Below are positions 19,617-29,250 of a DNA stretch of 64,000 nucleotides, piece by piece (within the stretch, counting starts at the first letter, position 1; every line of letters begins with the position of its first letter). Source of the DNA: Saprospiraceae bacterium (GTDB lineage Bacteria > Bacteroidota > Bacteroidia > Chitinophagales > Saprospiraceae); contig JALHLK010000013.1 in NCBI GenBank assembly GCA_022844565.1, forward strand, positions 1 to 64,000, given 5' to 3'. Made by a program: the position numbers and the translations under genes. Under the pieces are notes generated by a model that was not told where the DNA came from, did not search any database, and was given only the letters and a program-made list of their open reading frames with translations.

Positions 19617-20698
19617 AAAATAAGGATCGATGGATGCACAAAAACTATTGGAAAACACTAGGCATAATCATAATGCTTTACGTGTTGATTGGCGGAATGA
19701 CTGTTCCATTAAAGCCCGGATTAGAAGAGGTTTATGGTGTCAATTCATCAGTAAAACCAGGAGAAAAGATAGCGCTCACGGTTAAAGGCTACAACACACA
19801 TTTTGACATAGCAGAAGATAATACGGCATTCCTAAAGTTAAATGAGTCCCATTTCTTAAAATCTTCAAAGATCGTTTCAAGTGAAGGACAAAAACTAAAA
19901 ATAGATTTTGAAATTCCAGCAGAAATGATCAATAAAGTTGGTTTAGATCCATTAACATTAGTGGTGACAAATTCGATAGACGGTTATGCGTTACAACCCA
20001 ATGCAGTAAGTATTAAATGGGTAGTTTTGGATACTAATTTAATCTCTTCAAATACTGGTAAGTGGGCCTTAGAAATGCCAAAAGTTAATCAAAATTCGCA
20101 ATTTGCCTTCCCGTATAGAAATATATTGAATGAGACAATAAGAAACACCTTTTTTCATGTTGCCTTATGGCTAGCGATGATCATATTGTTATTGGCAGGA
20201 TTATACCATGCCGTAAAGTATTTAAGAAAAAAAGAATTGAGAGATGACTATTTGAGCGCGTCTTACAATACTGTTGGCATATTATACGGTATGTTGGGTT
20301 TAGTAACAGGTTCCATTTGGGCAAAACACACATGGGGCACATGGTGGACAACTGATGTAAAATTGAACATGGCGGCTATCGGAATGTTAATTTATTGTGC
20401 ATACCTAATCTTAAGAAATTCGACCAATGACTTTGAAAGAAGAGCTAAGCTTTCTGCGGGATTCAGTATTTTTGCTTTTGTTGCTTTCATACCTTTAATT
20501 TTCGTAATTCCAAGATTATATGATTCGCTTCACCCAGGTAATGGTGGTAATCCTGCTTTAGGTGGTGAAGATTTAGACAGTTCATTAAGGATGTTCTTTT
20601 ACCCATCTATAATAGGCCTTATTTTATTAGGGGTCTGGTTAGCTACCTTGAAGTATAGGTCCATGAAATTGGAAAATTATTTATACAGCAAGAAATAA
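19604..20698 (+). CDS. ccmC: Cytochrome c assembly protein CcmC with N-terminal periplasmic extension
   Basis: 364-aa membrane protein of the CcmC/CcmF/CcsA heme-handling superfamily. The tryptophan-rich heme-binding loop is visible as WAKHTWGTWWTTDVKL at about 238-253, between membrane helices, with further helices to the C-terminus. Residues about 15-35 form an extra helix followed by a beta-rich extracytoplasmic domain of about 115 residues, as in Bacteroidetes CcmC proteins. Overlaps ccmB by 13 bp, so translation is probably coupled. Confidence 0.87.
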   Translation: MVSLENKDRWMHKNYWKTLGIIIMLYVLIGGMTVPLKPGLEEVYGVNSSVKPGEKIALTVKGYNTHFDIAEDNTAFLKLNESHFLKSSKIVSSEGQKLKIDFEIPAEMINKVGLDPLTLVVTNSIDGYALQPNAVSIKWVVLDTNLISSNTGKWALEMPKVNQNSQFAFPYRNILNETIRNTFFHVALWLAMIILLLAGLYHAVKYLRKKELRDDYLSASYNTVGILYGMLGLVTGSIWAKHTWGTWWTTDVKLNMAAIGMLIYCAYLILRNSTNDFERRAKLSAGFSIFAFVAFIPLIFVIPRLYDSLHPGNGGNPALGGEDLDSSLRMFFYPSIIGLILLGVWLATLKYRSMKLENYLYSKK

Positions 20699-20727
20699 TT
20701 TGATCACACATTTTTTAATTTACGATT

Positions 20728-20904
20728 ATGATAAAATTATTCAATAATTTAATAACGCTTCAAACTGACTTTCTAAGCAATACTGGAAAAATTTATTCCG
20801 TTGTTGTGGGAATAGTCGTTATATTTTTAGGAATCACTTTTTACATCTGGCAGGTTGATAAAAAGATAAAAAAATTAGAAAAACAAATCAAACATGAGCA
20901 CTAA
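20728..20904 (+). CDS. CcmD-like small membrane protein (58 aa)
   Basis: A short gene of 58 residues between ccmC and glutamate dehydrogenase. One transmembrane helix (about 24-42, VVVGIVVIFLGITFYIWQV) is followed by a highly charged Lys-rich tail (DKKIKKLEKQIKHEH). This is the CcmD architecture: a single helix and a basic cytoplasmic tail, encoded just after ccmC. CcmD helps release holo-CcmE from CcmABC. It is 29 bp after ccmC and overlaps the next gene by 11 bp, so it is translated in the same run. Confidence 0.75.
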   Translation: MIKLFNNLITLQTDFLSNTGKIYSVVVGIVVIFLGITFYIWQVDKKIKKLEKQIKHEH

Positions 20905-22312
20905 ACAACAAAACTTTTACGAAAGTGTACAGCGTAACTTTGATAAAGCCGCTAAAAGGACTGACTTACCTAAGGGTCTATTAGATCAAATAAAGGTTTG
21001 TAACAGCATCTATCAAATGAATTTTCCAGTAAAAATTGGTGACGATTACAAAGTAATTGAAGCATTCAGAGTACAACACAGTCATCATAGAATGCCCACA
21101 AAAGGTGGAATCAGATATTCGCACTTAGTAAATCAAGAAGAAGTTATGGCTCTTGCCGCTCTAATGACCTACAAGTGTGCTTTGGTTGATGTTCCATTTG
21201 GGGGTGCAAAAGGGGGCGTTGCCATCAGTACTAGAGATTATACACCTGAGCAATTGCAGCAAATTACGAGAAGATACACCATCGAGTTAATCAAAAAGAA
21301 TATGATAGGCCCTAGCCAAGATGTACCCGCACCAGATTATGGTACAGGTCCAAGAGAAATGGCATGGATTCTAGATACTTACCTTACTTTTAAGGGAGGT
21401 GAAGAAATGGATGCAGCTGGATGTGTGACGGGTAAACCTGCCAATCTTTACGGTATCCAAGGTCGTACGGAAGCCACAGGGAGAGGCGTTTTTTATGGCA
21501 CAAGGGAACTTTGCAACGATGAAAGAATCATGTCAAAGTTGGGCATGAGTCTAGGCATAAAAGATAAAAGGCTCGTAATTCAAGGTATGGGTAATGTGGG
21601 CTCATATACTGGTATGATTTCCCAAAAAGAAGGCGGCGCCATCGTGGTGGGTGTTGCAGAAATGGAAGGGACCATAGTTTCTGATAGTAATATCGACATA
21701 GAAGCACTTTTGGCTTATCGACAAGAACATAAAACAATCATTGGTTTTCCGGGGACAAAAACCCTCGAAAATCAAAAAGACTGGGTTGCTATTGATTGTG
21801 ATATTTTAATTCCAGCAGCATTAGAGTCTCAAATTACTGAAGATAATGCCCACAAGGTTAAAGCTAAAATAATTTCTGAAGCTGCAAACGGGCCAGTCAC
21901 TGCAGATGCAGAAGATATCTTATCCAAAAACGGAGTTATCATTATACCTGATATGTATATTAATGCAGGTGGGGTAACCGTATCATATTTCGAATGGTTG
22001 AAAAATCTTTCCCATGTAAGGTTTGGTAGAATGGATAAGCGTTTTAATACAAATACTTACCTTCAAATCCTAGAAACAGTAGAACGATTAACTGGTAAAA
22101 CCATCTCAGACATGGAAAAAAGCATCCTCACTAAAGGAGGAGATGAAATTGATTTGGTTAGATCAGGCCTAGAGGAGACGATGATCAATGCCTATCATTC
22201 CATTATGAATGTATATATCAATGAAAATGTAGATAACTTGCGTACAGCCGCATTTATCACAGCAATTAGGAAGGTAGCAAGTGATTATATCTCCATGGGC
22301 GTATTTCCTTAG
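20894..22312 (+). CDS. Glu/Leu/Phe/Val dehydrogenase (glutamate dehydrogenase)
   Basis: Cytoplasmic NAD(P)-dependent amino acid dehydrogenase of 472 aa, most likely glutamate dehydrogenase linking 2-oxoglutarate and ammonia. Substrate-site lysines are in MPTKGGIRYS (K70) and MTYKCALVDV (K94); the catalytic lysine is K106 in VPFGGAKGGVA. The NAD-binding turn is QGMGNVGSYT near 229-238. VPAPDYGTGPREMAWILD is the next family block. The 11-bp overlap with the ccmD-like gene places it in the ccm transcript. Leucine or phenylalanine specificity cannot be excluded by eye. Confidence 0.88.
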   Translation: MSTKQQNFYESVQRNFDKAAKRTDLPKGLLDQIKVCNSIYQMNFPVKIGDDYKVIEAFRVQHSHHRMPTKGGIRYSHLVNQEEVMALAALMTYKCALVDVPFGGAKGGVAISTRDYTPEQLQQITRRYTIELIKKNMIGPSQDVPAPDYGTGPREMAWILDTYLTFKGGEEMDAAGCVTGKPANLYGIQGRTEATGRGVFYGTRELCNDERIMSKLGMSLGIKDKRLVIQGMGNVGSYTGMISQKEGGAIVVGVAEMEGTIVSDSNIDIEALLAYRQEHKTIIGFPGTKTLENQKDWVAIDCDILIPAALESQITEDNAHKVKAKIISEAANGPVTADAEDILSKNGVIIIPDMYINAGGVTVSYFEWLKNLSHVRFGRMDKRFNTNTYLQILETVERLTGKTISDMEKSILTKGGDEIDLVRSGLEETMINAYHSIMNVYINENVDNLRTAAFITAIRKVASDYISMGVFP

Positions 22313-22371
22313 TGGAATATTATTCATTAACAAATAAAAAAAGTTAATAGCAAATTACTGAATTATTAGAT

Positions 22372-23766
22372 ATGAGTGAATTTAGAAAAGAAAAAGATAG
22401 TTTTGGGTATATCGATGTGCCAGTTACTAAATATTGGGCAGCACAAACACAGCGCTCAATGGAAAATTTCAAAATTGGAGGACAAAAAATGCCAATTGAG
22501 GTAATTAAAGCTTTTGGAATCCTTAAAAAAGCTGCTGCGATCACTAATTTTGAATTGGGTGTATTATCTAAAGAAAAGTCAGATCTTATAGGAAAAGTTT
22601 GTGACGAAATCTCTTTAGAGCTATTGAATGATGAGTTTCCTTTAGTCGTATGGCAGACAGGTAGTGGTACCCAAAGTAATATGAACTTAAATGAAGTAAT
22701 TGCCAATAGAGGGCACGTTATCAATGGAGGTAATCTTTTAGACGAAAAGAAGTTATTACACCCCAATGATGATGTAAATAAAAGCCAATCTTCAAATGAT
22801 ACATTTCCGACAGCGATGCATATTGCTGCTTATGCAATCTTAATAGAAGTGACGCTCCCGGGTATTAAAAAATTAAGAGATACACTTCAAAAGAAATCTC
22901 AAGAATTTATGGATGTGGTCAAAATTGGAAGAACACATTTTATGGATGCCACTCCTCTGACTTTAGGTCAAGAATTAAGTGGGTATGTTGCTCAATTAAA
23001 TCATGGTATCAAAGCTATTGAGAACACGCTACCCCATTTGAGTGAACTAGCATTAGGTGGTACTGCTGTAGGAACAGGATTGAACACTCCAAAAGGTTAT
23101 GACGTTTTGGTTGCAAAACATATAGCGACAATAAGTGGGCATCCTTTTGTAACTGCTCCAAATAAATTTGAAGCTTTAGCAGCACATGACGCCATTGTTG
23201 AAACACACGGTGCACTAAAGACTGTAGCCGTTTCTCTGATGAAAATTGGTAATGACATAAGAATGTTGGCATCAGGCCCTCGATGTGGTATAGGTGAAAT
23301 CGTAATACCGGAAAATGAACCTGGGTCTTCAATTATGCCCGGCAAAGTCAATCCAACACAATCCGAAGCTATTACAATGGCTATGGCACAAGTATTAGGA
23401 AATGATGTTGCAATCAATATTGGCGGTATGAACGGACATTTTGAACTCAATGTTTTTAAACCCGTAATGATATACAATTTTCTAATTTCTGCTAGATTGA
23501 TCGGAGAAGCATGTGTAAGCTTTAATGACAATTGTGCCATTGGTATAGAAGCCAATCATCAAAGAATCAAATTTAATTTAGACAACTCTTTGATGTTGGT
23601 AACCGCATTAAATCCAAAGATTGGTTATGACAAGGCAGCAGAGATTGCTAAAAAAGCACATAAAGAAGGTACCACATTAAAACAAGCAGCTCTTGATTTA
23701 AATTATCTAACAAGTGACGAATTTGATCTATGGGTTAAACCAGAAGACATGATAAAATCATTGTAA
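22372..23766 (+). CDS. fumC: Fumarate hydratase, class II
   Basis: TCA-cycle enzyme interconverting fumarate and malate, 464 aa, iron-independent class II. The superfamily signature [16 protein letters not shown] is present at about 317-332, and the active-site histidine is in [16 protein letters not shown] near 186-201. [18 protein letters not shown] marks the N-terminal substrate loop. The [10 protein letters not shown] block favours fumarase over aspartase. Separate transcript from the dehydrogenase upstream (about 60 bp). Confidence 0.94.
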   Translation: MSEFRKEKDSFGYIDVPVTKYWAAQTQRSMENFKIGGQKMPIEVIKAFGILKKAAAITNFELGVLSKEKSDLIGKVCDEISLELLNDEFPLVVWQTGSGTQSNMNLNEVIANRGHVINGGNLLDEKKLLHPNDDVNKSQSSNDTFPTAMHIAAYAILIEVTLPGIKKLRDTLQKKSQEFMDVVKIGRTHFMDATPLTLGQELSGYVAQLNHGIKAIENTLPHLSELALGGTAVGTGLNTPKGYDVLVAKHIATISGHPFVTAPNKFEALAAHDAIVETHGALKTVAVSLMKIGNDIRMLASGPRCGIGEIVIPENEPGSSIMPGKVNPTQSEAITMAMAQVLGNDVAINIGGMNGHFELNVFKPVMIYNFLISARLIGEACVSFNDNCAIGIEANHQRIKFNLDNSLMLVTALNPKIGYDKAAEIAKKAHKEGTTLKQAALDLNYLTSDEFDLWVKPEDMIKSL

Positions 23767-23792
23767 TTTTTAAAAAATAAACTAATTTGGTT

Positions 23793-23800
23793 TATATTTG
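23793..23800 (+). promoter_or_regulatory. Promoter -7 element for superoxide dismutase
   Basis: TATATTTG matches TAnnTTTG, about 40 bp before the start codon of the dismutase. No convincing -33 element at ideal spacing. Confidence 0.45.
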
Positions 23801-23840
23801 TTGATGATAAATATTCTTTAATAAAAACTAAAATAAAACT

Positions 23841-24449
23841 ATGGCATTCGAACTACCAAAATTGGGTTATGCATACACCGCACTAGAACCACAAATCGAC
23901 GCACGCACTATGGAGATACACCATAGCAAGCATCATAATGCTTATGTTACCAATCTCAATGCTGCAATTGCAGGTACCGACATGGATACTAAATCAATTG
24001 AAGCCCTGATGAACGGTCTAGATATGACCAACATGGCAGTTAGAAACAATGGTGGTGGACACTATAATCATACATTATTTTGGGAAGTGATAAACCCAGA
24101 AGACAAAGGTGTATTAAGTGGTCCATTGGCAGCTGCAATTGACGCTGCTTTTGGCTCGAAAGATGGTTTCCAAGAGCAATTTGCGAAAGCAGGAGCTACA
24201 AGATTTGGCTCTGGTTGGGCTTGGTTGTGCGCACACAAAGGTGGAAAAGTAGAAATTTGCTCTACTCCAAATCAAGACAATCCATTGATGCCTTCTACAG
24301 GGTGTGGTGGTACTCCTATCTTGGGATTAGACGTGTGGGAACATGCCTATTACCTTAATTATCAAAATAGAAGACCAGATTATATCAAAGCATTTTTTGA
24401 GATTATCAATTGGAATGTAGTTGAGAAGAAATATGCAGCGGTGATTTAA
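23841..24449 (+). CDS. Superoxide dismutase (Fe/Mn family)
   Basis: Cytoplasmic homodimeric superoxide dismutase of 202 aa. The four metal ligands are visible: His in [12 protein letters not shown], His in [11 protein letters not shown], and Asp and His in the signature [11 protein letters not shown]. The NQDNPL segment following the core is more typical of manganese or cambialistic enzymes than strictly iron ones. A hairpin terminator and a long heptamer repeat follow the stop. Confidence 0.94.
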   Translation: MAFELPKLGYAYTALEPQIDARTMEIHHSKHHNAYVTNLNAAIAGTDMDTKSIEALMNGLDMTNMAVRNNGGGHYNHTLFWEVINPEDKGVLSGPLAAAIDAAFGSKDGFQEQFAKAGATRFGSGWAWLCAHKGGKVEICSTPNQDNPLMPSTGCGGTPILGLDVWEHAYYLNYQNRRPDYIKAFFEIINWNVVEKKYAAVI

Positions 24450-24600
24450 TTGTTAATTATCAATGGTTAATGGTTAATGGTTAATTGTTAATTGTTAATT
24501 GTTAATTGTTAATTGTTAATTGTTAATTATTAATTGTTAATTGTTAATTGTTAATTGTTAATTGTTAATTGTTAATTGTTAATTATTAATTATAATTTGC
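24450..24600. repeat. Heptanucleotide tandem repeat, about 20 units of TTGTTAA
   Basis: Immediately after the dismutase stop, about 150 bp consist of a 7-bp unit (TTGTTAA, with variants TGGTTAA and TTATTAA) in nearly perfect head-to-tail order, trailing into two copies of AATTATAATTTGC. The array is intergenic. Its length is probably variable between strains. It is not CRISPR: there are no unique spacers. Confidence 0.95.
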
Positions 24601-24630
24601 AATTATAATTTGCAATTAGAATAAAATCAT

Positions 24631-24667
24631 AAAAGGTTTGTAAGGTTTTTTACAAGCCTTTTTTTTA
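24631..24667 (+). terminator. Rho-independent terminator after superoxide dismutase and the repeat array
   Basis: A 12-bp stem (AAAAGGTTTGTA with TACAAGCCTTTT, one G-T pair) and an 8-nt loop are followed by a run of T residues. Confidence 0.8.
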
Positions 24668-24920
24668 TTATTCTACGATGAGAATTCAAAATATAGAAAA
24701 GAACTGTATTTTAATTCTACGGGCAATGTCCTTATTAGTTTTTGCCACCATTTTGATGCAAAAATGGTGACAAAAGAATTGTCGCTTTTTTTGTTTTCCA
24801 CGACCTAAAGGTCACGGTAACTAAAAAAGTATTGAATTTATAAAAGTAGTATTAAAACTTCAATGTATTTTTGACCGTAATGACAGAGACCATTTTTTTA
24901 AATAGAAATTGATCATAAAT
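24668..24920. repeat. Gene-free stretch containing a palindromic repeat-family element
   Basis: At about 24738-24790 lies a hairpin with 9-bp arms CACCATTTT/AAAATGGTG, flanked by TTTTTGC on one side and by ACAAAAGAATTGTCG on the other. A second small hairpin, GACCTAAAGGTC, follows. The flanking motif recurs near 38.2 and 38.8 kb, so this is probably a member of a dispersed palindromic family. No gene seen. Confidence 0.55.
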
Positions 24921-25523
24921 ATGAAGAATTTTTCAATTTTGCTGCTTATATTTCTTTTGAGTTTTAATTATTCTTTTAAGCCTAAAAATGGCCTAGATAT
25001 TGGTGATACTGCTACTGATTTTTCGCTCAAAAATGTAGATGGAAAAAGAGTTTCACTCGCAGACTACAAAAATGTAAAAGGTTTTATAGTGGTTTTCACA
25101 AGTAATAGTTGTCCATACACAATAGCTTATGAGGACCGCATGATTGACTTATCTAAAAAGTATAAAAATGATTACCCAATTATCGCCATTAATCCGAATA
25201 ATACGAAGCTAAAGCCTTCCGAAAGTTTTGAAAAAATGAAAGATAAGGCCAAAAGTAAAAACTTTGATTTTGCATATTTAATTGATGAAGAACAGACTGT
25301 ATTTAATGCATTCGGTGCTAGTAGAACACCACAGGTTTATTTATTAGACAAAAATAAAGAAGTCAAATATATTGGAGCTATTGATGATAATGTTGAAGAT
25401 GCAACAGCGGTCAAAAATACATATGTAGAGAATGCTATCGATGATTTAGAAGCAGGTAAAGATGTAAAAATGGCAGTGACAAAAGCTGTAGGATGTGGTA
25501 TAAATTCAAATAAAAAAGTTTAA
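24921..25523 (+). CDS. Thioredoxin-fold (AhpC/TSA-redoxin) exported protein
   Basis: About 200 aa from the ATG that opens a signal peptide (NFSILLLIFLLSFNYSF). The redoxin domain starts IGDTATDFSLKNVDGKRVSL and has a single peroxidatic-type Cys64 in FTSNSCPYTIAYE. The proline after the cysteine and the SRTPQVYLLDKN cis-Pro loop are characteristic. A second Cys lies near the C-terminus (VGCGINSN) and could resolve a disulfide. Probably periplasmic thiol-disulfide or peroxide chemistry; related proteins are annotated as thioredoxin family. Confidence 0.82.
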   Translation: MKNFSILLLIFLLSFNYSFKPKNGLDIGDTATDFSLKNVDGKRVSLADYKNVKGFIVVFTSNSCPYTIAYEDRMIDLSKKYKNDYPIIAINPNNTKLKPSESFEKMKDKAKSKNFDFAYLIDEEQTVFNAFGASRTPQVYLLDKNKEVKYIGAIDDNVEDATAVKNTYVENAIDDLEAGKDVKMAVTKAVGCGINSNKKV

Positions 25524-25773
25524 AAGTTTTACTCATATTTTGATTCTATTTATGACAATCCAAGTAAATATTTATACTGCTTAAGACTTTTTTTATTGCT
25601 TAGATCTTAAATTTTATAATCTTACAATTTTACTACCTAATAATTGTTCAAGTGCAACATTTAACGTAGATAAAATGTACTCATATATACAATCATTAAA
25701 TAATATTTGTACGTTTGTTTTTGGAATTAAACTTTGTTGTATTTTTCAAGTCTAATAAAAAATTCTTAAAGTG

Positions 25774-27438
25774 ATGGAAAGAAGAGCATTCTTAAAAAAC
25801 TTGACCAAAATCGCTCCTGTAGAAGGGGAAAAGCCTATAATGGAAGAGGAACCGACAAACACTGGACTCAATAAATTTACGGGGACTTGGGATAAAAGAA
25901 AAGTAGCACACCTATTAAGAAGGGCAACTTATGGTTTCAAATTTTCTGATTTGGAAACATTGGAAAAAGAAGGATTGGATAAAACCATCGAATTATTATT
26001 CAGAAATCTCCCTTTAACAGACTTACCTTTAAATTATGATTATGCCGATGATCCTAATGTTCCTTTAGGTCAAACATGGGTGAATGAAAAAAAAGGTATT
26101 GATAATAACACTTCAAATTACCAATTCAGATCCATTAGAGCATGGAGAGTGGGTAGAACGTACTCCGGGGAATTATCCATTAAAGAAAAAATGACCACCT
26201 TTTGGATAAACCATTTTGGAATTGCTGATGTTGACGATGGCAGATTTTTATGGAGATACCTCAACTTATTGTATGATAATTTTGATGGAGATTTTAAGAA
26301 AATTATCGAAGAAATCACCATTAACCCTTCTATGTTGAGATTTTTGGATGGTAGGGTCAATACTCGAAGATCTCCAAATGAAAACTTTGCAAGAGAAGTT
26401 TTAGAGTTATTCACCATAGGGAAAGGTCCAACTGCAGGGCCAGGTGACTATACAAATTATACTGAAAAAGATATTTTTGAATTAGCAAAGGTGTTTACAG
26501 GTTGGCGAGATACTAACTACAGGAATGCTGTTAATGAAGGAATTGAACCTGTATTTACTCTGGGAAATCATGATACTACTACAAAGCAATTGAGCGAGAG
26601 ATTTGGTAATGCCAAAATTGCAAGCAATGGCATAAATGAGTATAAAGATGCGATAAATGTTATATTTCAACAACCAGAGGTTTCTAAATTTATAGCCAGA
26701 AAATTATATCGATATTTTGTTTATTATAAAATTGATAATTCTGTAGAACAAAATATAATTGAACCTTTGGCAAAAATGATTAGGGATGATAAATACGTAT
26801 TAAGAAGAGCTATAAAAACATTATTGTCCAGCGAGCATTTTTACGATGCTGCAATTATTGGTACAATGATAAAAAATCCTCAAGACTTCATGAGTCATGC
26901 TTCTGTAAATTTAGGTCTAACTATTCCTGGTAATTATGTGGCAAAGTACAGATATTTATATTCTAGTGACTTATTGCATGGTCGATTGGAAATGTCAACA
27001 TTCAATTTACCCAGTGTTGCCGGGTGGAAAGCCTACTATCAAGAACCTACCTACTACCAAGGATGGATAAACTCGGTCACACTTCCATTAAGAACTAGGA
27101 TTACAGATACTTTTCACTTAAGAACAGCTTATTCATTTGGTGGGCTAGGAGTAAAAATAGATGGAACAGTATTGTTAAATTCATTTAAAAATCCAAGTGA
27201 TATCAATGAAGTATTGAGTAATTTAAATGTGCTGTTGTTCGCTAAACCATTTACAGATAAACAAATCACATCCCTTAAAAAATTATTATCTCCAAAAACT
27301 GGCACTGATGGAGAATGGTCGACAACTATAAAAGATTGGAATACCAATCCTTCTACTACAAATACGACCAATGTCAGAATGTTGATGCACGACTTATTAA
27401 GAACTATGTCTTATATGCCTGAATATCAATTAAGTTAA
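25774..27438 (+). CDS. DUF1800-domain protein
   Basis: About 554 aa; the ATG at 25774 is chosen over an adjacent GTG. A twin-arginine-like start (MERRAFLKNLTK) precedes the DUF1800 domain: KVAHLLRRATYGFKFSDLE, then TTFWINHFGIADVDDGRFLW, and NENFAREVLELFTIGKGPT in the middle. DUF1800 proteins are almost always paired with DUF1501 proteins, as here (25 bp downstream). Both are exported and of unknown biochemical activity; in planctomycetes and Bacteroidetes they are tied to polymer use or cell surface. I do not assign a reaction. Confidence 0.88.
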   Translation: MERRAFLKNLTKIAPVEGEKPIMEEEPTNTGLNKFTGTWDKRKVAHLLRRATYGFKFSDLETLEKEGLDKTIELLFRNLPLTDLPLNYDYADDPNVPLGQTWVNEKKGIDNNTSNYQFRSIRAWRVGRTYSGELSIKEKMTTFWINHFGIADVDDGRFLWRYLNLLYDNFDGDFKKIIEEITINPSMLRFLDGRVNTRRSPNENFAREVLELFTIGKGPTAGPGDYTNYTEKDIFELAKVFTGWRDTNYRNAVNEGIEPVFTLGNHDTTTKQLSERFGNAKIASNGINEYKDAINVIFQQPEVSKFIARKLYRYFVYYKIDNSVEQNIIEPLAKMIRDDKYVLRRAIKTLLSSEHFYDAAIIGTMIKNPQDFMSHASVNLGLTIPGNYVAKYRYLYSSDLLHGRLEMSTFNLPSVAGWKAYYQEPTYYQGWINSVTLPLRTRITDTFHLRTAYSFGGLGVKIDGTVLLNSFKNPSDINEVLSNLNVLLFAKPFTDKQITSLKKLLSPKTGTDGEWSTTIKDWNTNPSTTNTTNVRMLMHDLLRTMSYMPEYQLS

Positions 27439-27463
27439 TCATACCAAATAAGTAAATTTTAAA

Positions 27464-29020
27464 ATGAAAAGAAGAAAATTTATACAAACAGGTTCTGTAA
27501 TGACGCTTCCCATTTTCTTGAATGGTATGGAGGTTACGGCTATTCAAAGGTCACGATTAATGGATTTGATAGGGCCAGAGAATGATAAAATACTCGTTTT
27601 AGTACAGCTTAATGGAGGAAATGATGGATTGAATACATTAATTCCATTGGATAGATATGATAACTTAGTCAATGCACGTAAAGATATCATTATACCACAA
27701 GACAAAGCTTTAAAAATAACGAGTAAAGATGCACTACATCATAAATTGACCAATTTTGAAAGTCTTTTCAAAGAAGGGAAAATGAGTATTGTCCAAGCTG
27801 TCTCTTATCCAAACCAAAATAGATCACATTTTAGATCAACAGATATATGGATGTCAGGTTCCAGTTTTAATCAATATGAAAATACAGGTTGGTTAGGAAG
27901 ATATCTTAGCAATGATCATCCAAATTTTCCTTATGGATATCCAAGTTCTAATTATCCTGACCCTTTTGCTGTGACAATGGGTAATATTGTATCTGAAACT
28001 TGCCAAGGTACCATCACCAACTATAGTTACACACTTAATTCACCTGCAGATTTACGGATCATTCCAGATACCGAAAGAAGTGTTGAGGATACAAAAACCA
28101 ATTACGGTTATGAATTAGACTACATAAATTCAGCATTTAGACAATCCAATTCTTACGCAGCAACCGTTGGAGACAAATACAATAAAGGCACCAACAAAGC
28201 AACCTACCCAAATACAGGATTGGCAGGTCAGTTAAGAAACGTGGCAAGACTCATATCTGGAGGATCACAAACAAAAATATATTTGGTGAGTATGGGAGGT
28301 TTTGATACGCACGCCTCTCAAGTCAATGGTATCGACCCTTTAACAGGAAATCATGCAAACCTCATGGATAACTTAAGTCAAGCCATTGGAGTCTTCCAAT
28401 CAGATTTAGTGCAACAAGGATTAGATAAAAGAGTAGTTGGTATGACCTTCTCAGAATTTGGGCGTAGAATTCGAGCCAATAACAGTTTTGGAACAGACCA
28501 CGGTACTGCAGCTCCTTTGTTTGTTTTTGGTTCGTGTGTAAAAGGTGGTGTCATCGGTGAAAGTCCAACCATCTCAGCTAATGTAGGTCAAGATGAAGGT
28601 GTTGCTATGCAATATGACTTTAGATCGATCTATGCCTCTATCTTGATTGATTGGTTTAATGTAAGTAAGACAGATGTAAGTGAAATATTATTTAAGGAAT
28701 TTCAACACTTGCCTATTATTGAGGGATGTGCGATTACAAGCATTGATGAAAATGAACCACTCGTGATCAATGCCAATATTTTTCCTAACCCTGCGTCAGA
28801 GTTTATCAATATAGCGTTTGAATCAAAAGGTGTAGAACATACGAGTTTAGCAATTTTTGACTCCATAGGTTCTTTAATCAAGGTAATCTATGACAAGCGA
28901 TTAGACTCAGGCCAACAGCAAGTCACTGTTCCAATATCTGATTTAGCTGTAGGAATATACTATGTTCGCTTGGCTGAAGGATCAAGACAAAAGACAATGA
29001 AAGTTTTGGTTGCTAGATAA
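27464..29020 (+). CDS. DUF1501-domain protein with type IX secretion sorting domain
   Basis: 518-aa secreted protein related to the alkaline-phosphatase/sulfatase fold. The N-terminus has an export signal (MKRRKFIQTGSVMTLP). The DUF1501 domain starts VLVQLNGGNDGLNTLIPLDR (about 46-65), with MGGFDTHASQ near 275-284 and FSEFGRRIRAN near 327-337. The last 80 residues form a T9SS type A sorting domain: FPNPASEFINIAF, then VGIYYVRLAEGSRQKTMKVLV. It is therefore expected at the cell surface or outside. Operon with the DUF1800 gene; followed by a strong terminator. Confidence 0.92.
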   Translation: MKRRKFIQTGSVMTLPIFLNGMEVTAIQRSRLMDLIGPENDKILVLVQLNGGNDGLNTLIPLDRYDNLVNARKDIIIPQDKALKITSKDALHHKLTNFESLFKEGKMSIVQAVSYPNQNRSHFRSTDIWMSGSSFNQYENTGWLGRYLSNDHPNFPYGYPSSNYPDPFAVTMGNIVSETCQGTITNYSYTLNSPADLRIIPDTERSVEDTKTNYGYELDYINSAFRQSNSYAATVGDKYNKGTNKATYPNTGLAGQLRNVARLISGGSQTKIYLVSMGGFDTHASQVNGIDPLTGNHANLMDNLSQAIGVFQSDLVQQGLDKRVVGMTFSEFGRRIRANNSFGTDHGTAAPLFVFGSCVKGGVIGESPTISANVGQDEGVAMQYDFRSIYASILIDWFNVSKTDVSEILFKEFQHLPIIEGCAITSIDENEPLVINANIFPNPASEFINIAFESKGVEHTSLAIFDSIGSLIKVIYDKRLDSGQQQVTVPISDLAVGIYYVRLAEGSRQKTMKVLVAR

Positions 29021-29043
29021 GTTAGAAAATTTCATTCCCATAT

Positions 29044-29082
29044 AAAAAATACCCAATACAAAAATATTGGGTATTTTTTTTC
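29044..29082 (+). terminator. Rho-independent terminator after the DUF1800-DUF1501 operon
   Basis: A perfect 15-bp inverted repeat (arms 29044-29058 and 29065-29079, AAAAAATACCCAATA) with a 6-nt loop ends in a T run. Confidence 0.9.
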
Positions 29083-29218
29083 TAATCAATCATATCTGAA
29101 TATCTGGTGGCATTAAACCCATATTAAGCATTAGAAATGAACTGCAAGAAAATTATGCTTAATATGGGTTAAATGGTAATAAACTCATTTATTCTATCTT
29201 AGACCTTTAAATTTGTTA

Positions 29219-29226
29219 TAACTTTG
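29219..29226 (+). promoter_or_regulatory. Promoter -7 element for pdxJ
   Basis: TAACTTTG matches TAnnTTTG; transcription would start near 29233, about 18 nt before the pdxJ ATG. Confidence 0.5.
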
Positions 29227-29250
29227 CAGTAAATTTTTATATCCAAAGCT

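Noticed and set aside
23097-23555. 152-codon minus-strand frame
   Set aside because: Shadow of fumC.
24450-24600. CRISPR array
   Set aside because: 7-bp units without spacers; a simple tandem repeat.
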